Positions 24,657-33,125 of a DNA stretch of 64,000 nt are shown one piece after another; position 1 is the stretch's first letter; each line of letters begins with the position of its first letter. The stretch comes from Bradyrhizobium zhengyangense (GTDB taxonomy: Bacteria > Pseudomonadota > Alphaproteobacteria > Rhizobiales > Xanthobacteraceae), in NCBI RefSeq assembly GCF_022012435.1, contig NZ_JAKLUA010000008.1, positions 62,001 through 126,000 on the forward strand, given 5' to 3'. Made by a program: the position numbers and the translations under genes. Below the pieces are notes generated by a model that did no database searches, was not told the DNA's origin, and worked only from the letters and a program-made list of their open reading frames with translations.

Positions 24657-26266
24657 CCAACGCGATACAGGACCAGGTGCCCGCGGACAGCGCGGGCGCC
24701 CGCGAGATCGGCTTTGCCGTTCCCGAGATTTACAATGCCAGCCGCGTGCTGTTCGACAATCTCGCCAAGGGGCGCGGCCACAAGCTCGCGCTGATTGGCC
24801 CGGCGGGCACGCGGAGCTATGCCGAGCTTTGCGCGGAGGCTTGCCGTTGGGGCAACGGCCTTGCCTCACTCGGCCTGACGCGCGGCGATCGCGTGCTGCT
24901 GTTCCTCGACGATACGCCGGCTTATCCGGCCGCCTTTTTCGGCGCCGTGCGCGCCGGCTTCGTACCGTTGCTGATCAATACGCTGACGCCGCCCGATCTC
25001 TTGCAATTCTATCTCGCCGATTCCGGCGCGGCTGTTGCGGTGGCGGATGCCGAATTCTGCGCGCGCTTCAATGCCGAGGCCTGCAAGGACACCAGCCTGC
25101 ATACACTGATCGTCGTCAATGGCGCGATCGGCGACCACGCTGCGCCGAAGGCGATAGAAGCCGCGGATTGGCTATCGCAATTTCCGGCGGAGCTGGCGGA
25201 AGCTGAGACCGATCGCAACGAGATGGCGTTCTGGATGTACTCCTCCGGCTCGACCGGCCGACCCAAGGGCATCGTGCATCTTCAGCACGACATGGCCTAT
25301 AGCGAGCTTGCTTTTGCGCAGAGCGTGCTGAAGCTGACGCCTGACGACATCTGCTTCTCGGTGCCAAAGATCTTCTTCGCTTATGGCTTTGGCAATTCCA
25401 TCACCTTCCCGTTCTCGTCAGGTGCAGCGACGCTGCTGCTGCCGAGCCAGCCGAAGCCGGCTGCGATCTTTGCGGCGATCGAGCAATACAAGCCGACGGT
25501 GTTCTTCGGCCTGCCGACGCTCTACACCTCGCTGACCAAGGCTGAGGGCGCAGCCGGAACAAATTTCTCGTCCCTGCGCATGGCACTGTCAGCCGCGGAA
25601 GTGCTCTCGGCCGAAGTCTTCAACGGCTGGAAGTCGCTCACCGGGCTCGAAATCGTCGAAGGCCTCGGCTCGACCGAGGTGCTGCACATCTATCTCTCCA
25701 ACCGACCCGAGCAGAAGAAGCTCGGCGCCGCGGGCTTGCGCGTGCCCGGCTACGAGGTCGCGCTGCGCGACAAGGAGGGGCGCGACGTCGGCGACAACGA
25801 GGAAGGCATTCTGTGGGTGCGCGGCGATTCCAACACGCCGCTGTATTGGAACAGGCCGGACAAATCCGCCGAGACCATCCGCGAGGGTGGCTGGATCTAC
25901 ACCGGCGATCGCTTCGTCCGCGACAGCGACGGCTTCCACTTCTTCCGCGGCCGCGCCGATGATCTCATCAAGATCTCGGGCCAGTGGGTCTACCCGCTCG
26001 AGGTCGAGCTGTGCCTCGCCGACCACCCCGACATCCGCGAATGCGCGGTGTTCGCCGCCGAGCTGCCGGATCGCCGCATGACGCTGAAGGCGGTGGTGGT
26101 GATGAACAACCGCGCGACCGACCAGAGCGAGGCGACGCGGCGGTTGCAGGATTACGTCAAGGGCAAGCTGCTGCCGTACAAATATCCGCGCGAGGTGATC
26201 TTTATCGACGAACTGCCGAAGACGGGCACGGGGAAGATCGATCGGCAGGCGTTGTTGCGGATGTGA
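24653..26266 (+). CDS. Benzoate-CoA ligase-family enzyme (aryl-CoA ligase)
   Basis: A 537-aa ANL-superfamily ligase that activates an aromatic acid to its CoA thioester via an acyl-adenylate. The P-loop-like YSSGSTGRPKGIVH is at about residue 193. The benzoate-ligase clade pattern KIFFAYGFGNSITFPFSSGA is evident. The hinge GRADDLIKISGQWVYPLEVE and the C-terminal catalytic lysine in TGTGKIDRQALLRM are present. It is translationally coupled to the monooxygenase gene, so it probably supplies that enzyme's CoA substrate (salicylate or 3-hydroxybenzoate). The exact acid is inferred from the gentisate genes nearby. Confidence 0.88.
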   Translation: MTNAIQDQVPADSAGAREIGFAVPEIYNASRVLFDNLAKGRGHKLALIGPAGTRSYAELCAEACRWGNGLASLGLTRGDRVLLFLDDTPAYPAAFFGAVRAGFVPLLINTLTPPDLLQFYLADSGAAVAVADAEFCARFNAEACKDTSLHTLIVVNGAIGDHAAPKAIEAADWLSQFPAELAEAETDRNEMAFWMYSSGSTGRPKGIVHLQHDMAYSELAFAQSVLKLTPDDICFSVPKIFFAYGFGNSITFPFSSGAATLLLPSQPKPAAIFAAIEQYKPTVFFGLPTLYTSLTKAEGAAGTNFSSLRMALSAAEVLSAEVFNGWKSLTGLEIVEGLGSTEVLHIYLSNRPEQKKLGAAGLRVPGYEVALRDKEGRDVGDNEEGILWVRGDSNTPLYWNRPDKSAETIREGGWIYTGDRFVRDSDGFHFFRGRADDLIKISGQWVYPLEVELCLADHPDIRECAVFAAELPDRRMTLKAVVVMNNRATDQSEATRRLQDYVKGKLLPYKYPREVIFIDELPKTGTGKIDRQALLRM

Positions 26267-26290
26267 GGCCGGCGATGTCGCCACCTCTCG

Positions 26291-26398
26291 GTGTCATCGC
26301 CCGCGAAAGCGGGCGATCCAATATTCAGAGGCAGTCGTGATTGAACCGAGAGGCCGCCAGCGTACTGGATTCCCCGCTTTCGCGGGGAATGACAGCGG
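26291..26398. repeat. Palindromic repeat with ATCGCCCGC/GCGGGCGAT and TCCCCGC/GCGGGGA hairpins
   Basis: It comprises ATCGCCCGCGAAAGCGGGCGAT, a spacer, and ATTCCCCGCTTTCGCGGGGAAT, two short perfect hairpins in tandem. CTCTCGG and CCGAGAG also pair around the whole. It sits between the convergent CoA-ligase and marR-type genes and could terminate both. Confidence 0.6.
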
Positions 26399-26404
26399 AG
26401 AATT

Positions 26405-26920
26405 TTACCCCGCCTTGCCCAGGTGCTCCAGCGCATCCTCGGCCCGCAGCGGCACGCGCGAGACTTCGTTGTTGAGATCGACGAGCTGCGACATCAGTCC
26501 CATCAGCGCCTTGCGCTCGGTGGGCTTGAGCGGCTCCAACATGCGCGCCTGGGCGCGTTCGACGGCGGGGATGATCTCGCGCAGGATCGCGGCGCCTTGC
26601 CTGGTCAGATAGAGCAGCTTGATGCGCTTGTCTTCGGGCGCCGGCTTGCGCTCGACAAAGTCCTTGGCCTGGAGACGTTCGATCACGCTGCCCAGCGTCG
26701 AGCGGTCGAACGCGATCACCGCCGACAGCCGCGTCGCGTCGATGCCGGGATGGGTGTGGATCGCGATCAGCGCCGCATATTGCACCGGCGTGAGGTCGAA
26801 CGCCTTGCACTCCTCCATGAAGATCGAGACCGCGATCTGCTGCATGCGCCGGAACAGATAGCCCGGCGCCGCATAGACCGCTTCCATCGTGATCGGAGGC
26901 AGCGGCGGCTTACTCGGCAT
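26405..26920 (-). CDS. MarR-family transcriptional regulator
   Basis: A 171-aa winged-helix regulator. The DNA-binding part is visible as LTPVQYAALIAIHTHPGIDATRLSAVIAFDRSTLGSVIERLQ followed by the wing (VERKPAPEDKRIKLLYLT). The start MPSKPPLPPI at 26920 lies inside the last codons of the isomerase gene (11-base overlap), so the two are cotranscribed. Given its place between the two halves of an aromatic cluster and the duplicated palindromic operator, it is probably the repressor of both units, released by an aromatic acid or CoA thioester. That role is inference. The longer frame up to 27082 only shadows the isomerase gene. Confidence 0.9.
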   Translation of the reverse strand: MPSKPPLPPITMEAVYAAPGYLFRRMQQIAVSIFMEECKAFDLTPVQYAALIAIHTHPGIDATRLSAVIAFDRSTLGSVIERLQAKDFVERKPAPEDKRIKLLYLTRQGAAILREIIPAVERAQARMLEPLKPTERKALMGLMSQLVDLNNEVSRVPLRAEDALEHLGKAG

Positions 26921-27542
26921 CGGGCTGCTTCTCCGGTGCGGCGTTGGCGAAGGCCGGCAGCGCCTTGGCGGCGGCCTCGGCCTTGAGCAGACGCGGATAG
27001 GCGGAAACGCCGACGCCGAAGCGGCGCGCATTGGCGAGCTGCGGCACCAGGCAGAGATCGGCAAGCGTCGGAGCAGCGCCAAAACAAAATGGACCCGGCT
27101 CGTCCATGATCAGCGTCTCGCAGGCCGACAGCCCCTCGCGATTGACCCAGGCGGCCCAGTCCTGGACCTTCTCCTCCGGCAGGCCCAACTCGCGCAAGCG
27201 CGCCAGCACCTTCAAATTTTGCACGGGATGAGTGTCGCAGGCGATCGCCAACGCGAACGCCCGCACCTTGGCGCGCTGCAGCGCATCCTTCGGCAGCAGC
27301 GGCGGGTTGGGATGCGTCTCATCGAGCCACTCGATGATCGCGACAGATTGGGTCAGCACCGCTCCCGCGTCGTTCTCCAGCGCGGGCACCAGGCCCTGCG
27401 GATTAATCGCAAGATAAGCGGGCGCGCGCTGCTCGCCCTTGCGTAGATGATGCGGCAGATGCTCGGCGCCGAGGCCCTTGAGGTTGAGCGCGATCCGGAC
27501 GCGATAGGCGGCGCTGGAGCGGAAATAGCCGTGCAGCTTCAT
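26910..27542 (-). CDS. Maleylpyruvate/maleylacetoacetate isomerase (zeta-class GST)
   Basis: A 210-aa glutathione-dependent cis-trans isomerase. The zeta-class signature SSAAYRVR is at residues 9-16, followed by NPQGLVPAL and the glutathione contact QSVAIIEWLDE. The C-terminal domain has the DTHPVQNLKVL segment. Next to a gentisate dioxygenase the natural substrate is maleylpyruvate, giving fumarylpyruvate; maleylacetoacetate is the alternative. The ATG at 27542 has GGGAGGG five bases upstream. It is the first gene of the minus-strand unit that includes the MarR regulator. No fumarylpyruvate hydrolase gene is in this window. Confidence 0.88.
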   Translation of the reverse strand: MKLHGYFRSSAAYRVRIALNLKGLGAEHLPHHLRKGEQRAPAYLAINPQGLVPALENDAGAVLTQSVAIIEWLDETHPNPPLLPKDALQRAKVRAFALAIACDTHPVQNLKVLARLRELGLPEEKVQDWAAWVNREGLSACETLIMDEPGPFCFGAAPTLADLCLVPQLANARRFGVGVSAYPRLLKAEAAAKALPAFANAAPEKQPDAE

Positions 27543-27570
27543 CAAGACCCTCCCGTAAAGTTTCTTGCCC

Positions 27571-27648
27571 GTCATTCCGGGGCGGTCCGCAGGACCGAAC
27601 CCGGAATCTCGAGATTCCGGGTTCTCGCTTCGCGAGCCCCGGAATGAC
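27571..27648. repeat. GTCATTCCGGGG...CCCCGGAATGAC palindromic repeat
   Basis: The outer arms GTCATTCCGGGG and CCCCGGAATGAC are inverted, with internal hairpins GGTCCGCAGGACC, CCGGAATCTCGAGATTCCGG and CTCGCTTCGCGAG. It is inserted between the isomerase start and the gentisate-dioxygenase promoter, inside the divergent regulatory region. Confidence 0.75.
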
Positions 27649-27674
27649 AACGACCTTGTACGTCGCTCGTCAAG

Positions 27675-27708
27675 TTGACGCTACCTAAATTGTAAGTATA
27701 CTGTCAAT
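27675..27708 (+). promoter_or_regulatory. Sigma70-type promoter with overlapping MarR-type operator (gentisate dioxygenase)
   Basis: The -35 TTGACG (27675-27680), a 16-base spacer and -10 TATACT (27697-27702) give a near-consensus promoter. The 17-bp sequence GTAAGTATACTGTCAAT (27692-27708) covers the -10 and reads as a dyad TTG-N2-AGTATACT-N2-CAA. The identical 17-mer lies at 23471-23487. This is the best candidate for the site of the MarR regulator. Confidence 0.7.
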
Positions 27709-27731
27709 CACCAAGACGAGGGAGGCTCAGC

Positions 27732-28772
27732 ATGGAAGCCGTGACCAAGACGCCGGAACGCGAGGCGTTCTACAAGAAGATCGACGGCGAGAATCTCACC
27801 GCGCTTTGGACCGTGATGAGCGATCTGATCACGCCCGAGCCGAAGAGCGCCTGCCGGCCGCATCTCTGGAAGTTCGACATCATCCGCGACTACATGACGG
27901 AGGCCGGCAAGCTCATTACCGCCAAGGAAGCCGAACGGCGCGTGCTGGTGCTGGAGAACCCGGGCCTTCGCGGTCAGTCGAAGATCACGACCTCACTCTA
28001 TGCCGGCGTCCAGATGGTGGTGCCCGGCGACGTCGCGCCCGCGCACCGGCATAGCCAGTCGGCGCTGCGCTTCGTGCTCGAGGGCAAGGGCGCCCACACC
28101 GCGGTCGATGGCGAGCGCACCGCGATGGAGCCCGGCGATTTCATCATCACGCCGTCGATGACCTGGCACGATCATTCCAACGAGACCGACGAGCCGATGT
28201 TTTGGCTCGACGGTCTCGACATTCCGCTGGTGCAGTTCTTCGACTGCTCCTTTGCGGAAGGATCGAAGGAAGATCAGCAGAAGATTACAAAACCCGCAGG
28301 CGACAGCTTTGCGCGCTATGGCCACAATCTCTTGCCGGTCGATGTGAAGCGGTCATCGAAGACCTCGCCGATCTTCAGCTATCCCTACACCTACACCCGT
28401 GAGGCCCTGGAGAAGGCCAGGACCAGCCAGGAGTGGGACGCCTGCCACGGTCTGAAGCTGAAATTCAGCAACCCCGAGACCGGCGATTTCGCGATGCCGA
28501 CCATAGGGACGTTCATCCAGCTGCTCCCGAAGGGTTTCAAGACTGCGCGCTATCGCTCAACGGATGCGACGGTGTTCTGTCCGATCGAGGGCAAGGGTCG
28601 CAGCCGCATCGGCGATGCCGTGTTCGAATGGGGCCCGCGGGATCTGTTCGTAGTGCCGAGCTGGCAATGGGTGACGCACGAGGCGGACGAGGACGCCGTG
28701 CTGTTTAGTTTCTCGGATCGCCCGGTGCAGCAGAAGCTGGATTTGTTTCGCGAGGATCGCGGCAACGCTTGA
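27732..28772 (+). CDS. Gentisate 1,2-dioxygenase
   Basis: A 346-aa bicupin Fe(II) ring-cleavage dioxygenase converting gentisate to maleylpyruvate. The N-terminal cupin carries the iron ligands His105 and His107 in PAHRHSQSALRF and His146 in TWHDHSNE. The downstream cupin (FEWGPRDLFVVPSWQWVTHE) is also present. Length and motif spacing match characterised gentisate dioxygenases. The ATG has GGGAGG six bases upstream, and the gene has its own strong promoter with the shared operator. With the upstream ligase and monooxygenase and the divergent isomerase it completes the ring-opening part of a gentisate route. Confidence 0.93.
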   Translation: MEAVTKTPEREAFYKKIDGENLTALWTVMSDLITPEPKSACRPHLWKFDIIRDYMTEAGKLITAKEAERRVLVLENPGLRGQSKITTSLYAGVQMVVPGDVAPAHRHSQSALRFVLEGKGAHTAVDGERTAMEPGDFIITPSMTWHDHSNETDEPMFWLDGLDIPLVQFFDCSFAEGSKEDQQKITKPAGDSFARYGHNLLPVDVKRSSKTSPIFSYPYTYTREALEKARTSQEWDACHGLKLKFSNPETGDFAMPTIGTFIQLLPKGFKTARYRSTDATVFCPIEGKGRSRIGDAVFEWGPRDLFVVPSWQWVTHEADEDAVLFSFSDRPVQQKLDLFREDRGNA

Positions 28773-28785
28773 CGTTCACCGGTCT

Positions 28786-28878
28786 CGTAGGGTGGGCAAA
28801 GGCGCCCTTGCGCCGTGCCCACGTCTTCGCGACTCATGAAGAAATGGTGGGCACGCTTGCGCCTTGCCCACCCTACGG
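28786..28878. repeat. CGTAGGGTGGGCAAAGGCGC...GCCTTGCCCACCCTACG palindromic repeat
   Basis: The terminal arms GTAGGGTGGGCAA and TTGCCCACCCTAC are inverted, with an inner pair around GTGCCCAC/GTGGGCAC. It lies between the convergent dioxygenase and permease genes. It is a different sequence family from the GGATGACG elements. Confidence 0.75.
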
Positions 28879-28893
28879 CTGCGGTGACTCTGG

Positions 28894-29712
28894 CTAGCGC
28901 CAGTGCAGCAGCTTGATTTCGAGAAGATTGATCACCTTCCCCACGACAAGCCCGAACACCGACAGGATCACCACGCCCGCAAGCAGTTGATCCGTCTGCA
29001 TCAGATTGCCGGCCTGGAGCACGAAGGCGCCGATGCCGTATTGGGCGCCGATCATCTCCGCGCTGACGACAAGCAGCAGCGCGACCGACGCCGTGATGCG
29101 GAAGCCGGCGAGGATCGCGGGCAGCGCGCCGGGCCAGACCACCTTGCGCACGATGGTGGCAAACGGAACGTTGAAGCTCTGTGCCATGCGAATGAGATTG
29201 CGCGGCACGGCGTCGACACCGCTATAGACCGAGATTGCGGTCGAGAAGAACACGCCGAGCGCAATGGTCGCGATCTTCGGCTCTTCGCCGATGCCGAGCC
29301 AGAGGATCAAGAGCGGCAGCAGCGCGATCTTGGGAATCGGAAACAGCGCCGAGATGAAGGTGATGCCGACGCTACGCGCCAGGCGCGACAGGCCGATGGC
29401 AAAACCGACCACGACACCGGCCGCCGTGCCCAGCAGCCAGCCGACGCCGATGCGCAGCAGCGAGGCCGAAAGATGCTGCCAGAGCGCGCCCGACATCGCG
29501 AGCTCATAGATCGCGCGCACGATGGCCGAGGGTGCCGGCAGGAATAGCGGATTGACAAGCCTGGCACTGCCGGCCGCCTGCCAGATCGCGATGACAAGCG
29601 CGAGCGCAATCCAGCCGCCAAACCGGCTGCTGGCGGGGACGAAGCCCGCACCGCGGAAGCGGACGCGCCGCGTCGTTTCGTTGGCTGACGTCTCGGTCGC
29701 GCGATCAAGCAT
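28894..29712 (-). CDS. ABC transporter permease, SsuC/TauC-like
   Basis: A 272-aa inner-membrane permease with six or so helices and the BPD_transp_1 loop (VVWPGALPAILAGFRITASV). The ATG at 29712 overlaps the end of the ATPase gene by eight bases and has GAGG six bases upstream; an ATG at 29733 with its own GAGG site is also possible. It belongs with the ATPase and binding protein in a single importer. The family imports sulfonates, taurine, aromatic acids and similar solutes; the substrate here is not defined. Confidence 0.88.
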   Translation of the reverse strand: MLDRATETSANETTRRVRFRGAGFVPASSRFGGWIALALVIAIWQAAGSARLVNPLFLPAPSAIVRAIYELAMSGALWQHLSASLLRIGVGWLLGTAAGVVVGFAIGLSRLARSVGITFISALFPIPKIALLPLLILWLGIGEEPKIATIALGVFFSTAISVYSGVDAVPRNLIRMAQSFNVPFATIVRKVVWPGALPAILAGFRITASVALLLVVSAEMIGAQYGIGAFVLQAGNLMQTDQLLAGVVILSVFGLVVGKVINLLEIKLLHWR

Positions 29713-30478
29713 GCTGGACCTCGCGTTCGGCATCTATCGCCTCGTTGCGGATCAACGACCAGATCTGGTTCTGGAGCGCGAGCAGTTTTTCGCGCGCAGC
29801 AGCTTCACCCCGCGCCGCCCGTGTCATCGGCACGGCAACGACCTCGCGAATACGGCCTGGTCGCCGTGACAGCACCACAATGCGGTCGGCAAGCCGCGCG
29901 GCCTCTTCGAGATTGTGCGTGACATAGACCGCGCCCATGCCACCATCGGCGAGCAGGCGCACGAAATCTTCCATCAAGAGTTCGCGCGTCTGCGAATCCA
30001 GCGCCGACAGCGGTTCGTCCATGAGGAGAATGGCCGGCTTCACCGCGAGCGCGCGCGAGATGCCGACGCGCTGGCGCATACCGCCGGAGAGCTGCTTCGG
30101 ATAGGTCTTGCGAAAATCAGTCAGCCCCGTCCGACGCAAGGCATCCTCAACCAGCGCGCGGCGCTGCGCGGCCGAGAGCTGGGTGTGCAGCAGCGGGAAT
30201 TCGACGTTTTGCTCCACCGTGGCCCAGGGCAGCAGCGCAAAGTCCTGGAACACGAAGGTGAGCGGATTGAGACTGTCCGCCGGCGGCGCTCCCCGCAGTT
30301 CGGGCGCGCCCGAGGTCGGCTGCAAAAGCCCGCCAAGGATCGACAACAGGGTACTCTTGCCGCAGCCGGAAGGACCGACGATCGCCACCACCTCGCCAGC
30401 GCTCACCGTGAACGAGATGTCGTCGAGCACGGCGAGATCGCCGAAGCGATGACTGATGTGATTGGCGATCAGGTCCAT
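29705..30478 (-). CDS. ABC transporter ATP-binding protein, SsuB/TauB-like
   Basis: A 257-aa ATPase with Walker A GPSGCGKST, Q-loop FVFQDFALLPW, signature LSGGMRQRVGISRAL, Walker B ILLMDEPLSALDSQ and H-loop VTHN. The start MDLIANHISHRFGDLAVLDD at 30478 has GGAG eight bases upstream. It overlaps the permease gene. A repeat element (30500-30586) separates it from the binding-protein gene upstream on the same strand, but the three are almost certainly one transporter. Confidence 0.9.
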   Translation of the reverse strand: MDLIANHISHRFGDLAVLDDISFTVSAGEVVAIVGPSGCGKSTLLSILGGLLQPTSGAPELRGAPPADSLNPLTFVFQDFALLPWATVEQNVEFPLLHTQLSAAQRRALVEDALRRTGLTDFRKTYPKQLSGGMRQRVGISRALAVKPAILLMDEPLSALDSQTRELLMEDFVRLLADGGMGAVYVTHNLEEAARLADRIVVLSRRPGRIREVVAVPMTRAARGEAAAREKLLALQNQIWSLIRNEAIDAEREVQHA

Positions 30479-30499
30479 CTCACGCTCTCCTTCTCGAAC

Positions 30500-30586
30500 C
30501 GTCATCCTGAGGCGCGAGCATTGCGGTGCGAACGCACCGCAATGGGAGCCTTGCGGAAGGCCGCAAGCCCAGCACCTCAGGATGAC
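30500..30586. repeat. CGTCATCCTGAGG...CCTCAGGATGAC repeat, copy 2
   Basis: The ends CGTCATCCTGAGG and CCTCAGGATGAC are inverted. Between them are hairpins GCGGTGCGAACGCACCGC and CTTGCGGAAGGCCGCAAG. It sits inside the transporter operon, between binding-protein and ATPase genes, where it could set relative mRNA levels. Confidence 0.75.
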
Positions 30587-30610
30587 AGGGTGAGAGAAGT
30601 GCGCGCAGCA

Positions 30611-31615
30611 TCAATCCGCCTTCACATATTCCTTGGCGATGATCGCATCCGCATCATAGCCCTTGTCGGCAAATCCCTGCTCCTGGAGCCATTTGATCTG
30701 GTTGTCGACGTTCTTCACGTCGAGCTTGCCGTCAGGGTCGATATAGGCGCAGTTGCCGACCACCTGCTCGACCGGCAAATTGGTGTACTTCGCGATGATC
30801 TCCAGCAGCGGCTTGGTCTTGTCGTTGATCGGAGCTTTGCCGTCCTTCATCGAAGCCAGGATCACGTCGTGATATTCGCGATCGGCCTTGGCGAGCACGC
30901 CGAGGAATTTCGTCACCAGAACCTTGTTGGTCAGCGTCTTCGGCGAGGCGAACACTGCGCCGAGCTGCCACGGCGTCTCGTCGCCGACCCAACCCAAAAA
31001 CTTCGCGCCGCCATCGTCCATCAGCTTGCGCGCCGTCGAGATCGGCAGCAGCGCCGCATCGACGGTCTCGCCCTTCAGCGCCGCCGCTGCGTTCGACAGC
31101 GATTGCAGCGGCACGATCTTCACGTCAGAAAGCTTGAAGCCGTATTTGTCGGCGAGCAGGCCTAGCGAATAATGGAAGGATGATCCGACCTGGGTCATCG
31201 CGATGCGCTTGCCCGCAAGATCCTTCGGCGTCTTCAGGCCAGCAGCGTAGGCGTTGTTGCTGGCGAAATAGCCGATCAGGGGATAGCCGGCCCTCTCGCG
31301 GCTCATGCCGCCGATCACCTTCAGCACGCCCTTGCCGGCGAGATTGTAGAGGCCCGCGGTGAAGGCCGTGACGCCGAAATCGACGTCGCCCGAGGTGGTG
31401 GCAACAGCGATCGGCTGCGCCGCGTCGAAAAACTTCAGCTCGATGTCGAGGCCGGCCTCGCGGAAATAGCCCTTGTCCTGAGCGATGAAGACGGGCGCAG
31501 AGGACGACAGGCGGAGCACGCCGACCTTGGCCTTCAGCGCATCCTCCGCCCTGGCCGTGCCCATCGCCATCATAGCCAAAAGACTAAGTGCCGCGACCCG
31601 CGCAATCCCGATCAT
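30611..31615 (-). CDS. NMT1/SsuA-like ABC transporter substrate-binding protein
   Basis: A 334-aa periplasmic binding protein. A signal peptide (MIGIARVAALSLLAMMAMGTARA, cleaved before EDALK) is followed by an NMT1-type fold with VGVLRLSSSAPVFIAQDKGY, FFDAAQPIAVATTSGDVDFG and LKTPKDLAGKRIAMTQVGSS. Such proteins bind sulfonates, nitrate esters, aromatic acids or pyrimidines; the ligand cannot be named. It lies 35 bp downstream of the FAD oxidoreductase gene and upstream of its ATPase and permease. Confidence 0.88.
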   Translation of the reverse strand: MIGIARVAALSLLAMMAMGTARAEDALKAKVGVLRLSSSAPVFIAQDKGYFREAGLDIELKFFDAAQPIAVATTSGDVDFGVTAFTAGLYNLAGKGVLKVIGGMSRERAGYPLIGYFASNNAYAAGLKTPKDLAGKRIAMTQVGSSFHYSLGLLADKYGFKLSDVKIVPLQSLSNAAAALKGETVDAALLPISTARKLMDDGGAKFLGWVGDETPWQLGAVFASPKTLTNKVLVTKFLGVLAKADREYHDVILASMKDGKAPINDKTKPLLEIIAKYTNLPVEQVVGNCAYIDPDGKLDVKNVDNQIKWLQEQGFADKGYDADAIIAKEYVKAD

Positions 31616-31650
31616 CCCGCTTCCTCCAATATTTCTCTTTTTGCAGTCCG

Positions 31651-33015
31651 TTACAGGCCCTTTGGCACGGGCTCATCCCGTCCGATAAAGGCGCCCTGTT
31701 GTTTCAACGTTTCCTGCAATTTTTCAACCGGTATGTCACGCGGGATCCGGTTTCCGGACAAGGCCAGCGCGGCCGCGGAACCGGCCGCCTCCCCCATCAC
31801 GAAGCAGGCGCCGGAGACACGCGCCGCCGACTGGCCCTCATGGGTCATGGAGGCGCAGCGGCCGGCGACCAGCAGATTGTCTACGCCCTCAGGCACCAGC
31901 ATGCGATACGGCAATTCGTTGTAGCCGCGCGATTCCGGGATCGGCGGGAAGGTGAAGACGACATCACCCGGCACATGGGCCTCGATCGGCCAGCCATTGA
32001 CGCCGATGGAATCCTCGAACGAGGCACAGCCGAGCACATCCTCGCCGCTGAGCTGGTAACCACCCTTGATGCGGCGCGTCTCGCGGATGCCGAGCTGCGG
32101 CGGCAGGTCGACGATGTAGGACTTTTCAAAGCCGGGCACCGTGCGCAAGAACTCAAAGGCGGCGAGCGCCTGCTTGCGGCCCTCGATCTCACCGCGGGTG
32201 AGATCATCGGGCTCGACACCGTTGATGGCATGGCCATCTTCACGCGCGACTTGCGTAAAATTGACCCGCCATTCGATGCCGGATTTCTGAGGCCGCACGA
32301 TCGCGCTCTTGCGCGGGAATTTGTGGGTGCCGGCGGCGGTCGCCGCTTCCATCAATTGCGGGATCGTCCGCCAGGCATCGCCCGCCCTTGCGGGATCGAT
32401 GCCGTTGAGACGGACCATCATTGACGGATACATGGGATGACCATGCTCGTCGCCGATCTCGAACGGCGCGCCGGCCCAGACCGCGAGATCGCCGTCGCCG
32501 GAGCAATCGATGAAGATTTCCGCGCGCACCGCCCGCCGGCCGGCCTTGGTCTCGACCATCAGCGCTTCGATGCGGCGATCAGCACCCATCACAACGCCAG
32601 CGCCGAGCGCATGGAAGAGCATGTGCACCTTGTGGCCGGCGAGCAATTCGTCCGCCGCGATCTTGTAGGCCGCGGTGTCATAGGCCTGCGCAAAGACCTT
32701 GCCGAGGATCAAATGCGGCGCATTGAGGCCGTTCAGATGGTCGATCCGCGCCAGCAGATCGGACGCCATGCCCTGCACCAGCCGGACGGCTTCGCCGTAG
32801 ACATTGCCGTGCAGGCCACAGAAATTGGTGACGCCGGCCGCGGTGCCCATGCCGCCGAGAAAGCCGTAGCGCTCGATCAGTAGCGTCTTTCGACCGGCGC
32901 GCGCGGCTGAGGCCGCAGCGACAATGCCGGCCGGGCCACCGCCGAGCACGACGATCTCGTACTCGCCATAGAGCGGCACCTGCCGTGCCGGTTCATTGAT
33001 CGTCATGGCCCGCAT
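31651..33015 (-). CDS. FAD-dependent oxidoreductase (FAD_oxidored family)
   Basis: A 454-aa flavoprotein with an N-terminal FAD-binding Rossmann motif VVLGGGPAGIVAAASAARAG, then RYGFLGGMGTAAGVTNF, and a C-terminal FAD contact LLVAGRCASMTHEGQSAARV. This family (PF12831-type) includes uncharacterised dehydrogenases often found in solute-degradation operons. The start at 33015 has GGAAGGACGCGCC upstream; a second ATG three codons on is possible. It is first in the minus-strand unit with the ABC transporter and divergent from a LysR gene, so it probably acts on the imported compound. The reaction is unknown. Confidence 0.85.
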   Translation of the reverse strand: MRAMTINEPARQVPLYGEYEIVVLGGGPAGIVAAASAARAGRKTLLIERYGFLGGMGTAAGVTNFCGLHGNVYGEAVRLVQGMASDLLARIDHLNGLNAPHLILGKVFAQAYDTAAYKIAADELLAGHKVHMLFHALGAGVVMGADRRIEALMVETKAGRRAVRAEIFIDCSGDGDLAVWAGAPFEIGDEHGHPMYPSMMVRLNGIDPARAGDAWRTIPQLMEAATAAGTHKFPRKSAIVRPQKSGIEWRVNFTQVAREDGHAINGVEPDDLTRGEIEGRKQALAAFEFLRTVPGFEKSYIVDLPPQLGIRETRRIKGGYQLSGEDVLGCASFEDSIGVNGWPIEAHVPGDVVFTFPPIPESRGYNELPYRMLVPEGVDNLLVAGRCASMTHEGQSAARVSGACFVMGEAAGSAAALALSGNRIPRDIPVEKLQETLKQQGAFIGRDEPVPKGL

Positions 33016-33125
33016 GGCGCGTCCTTCCCAAAATCGCTTGCTTGGGGACGACTATGAATTAACGCGCAGAGGGCTACAATCCACCAATACATGCGATCAG
33101 CTTTCTCGATTCGCGAAAGGTCGAC

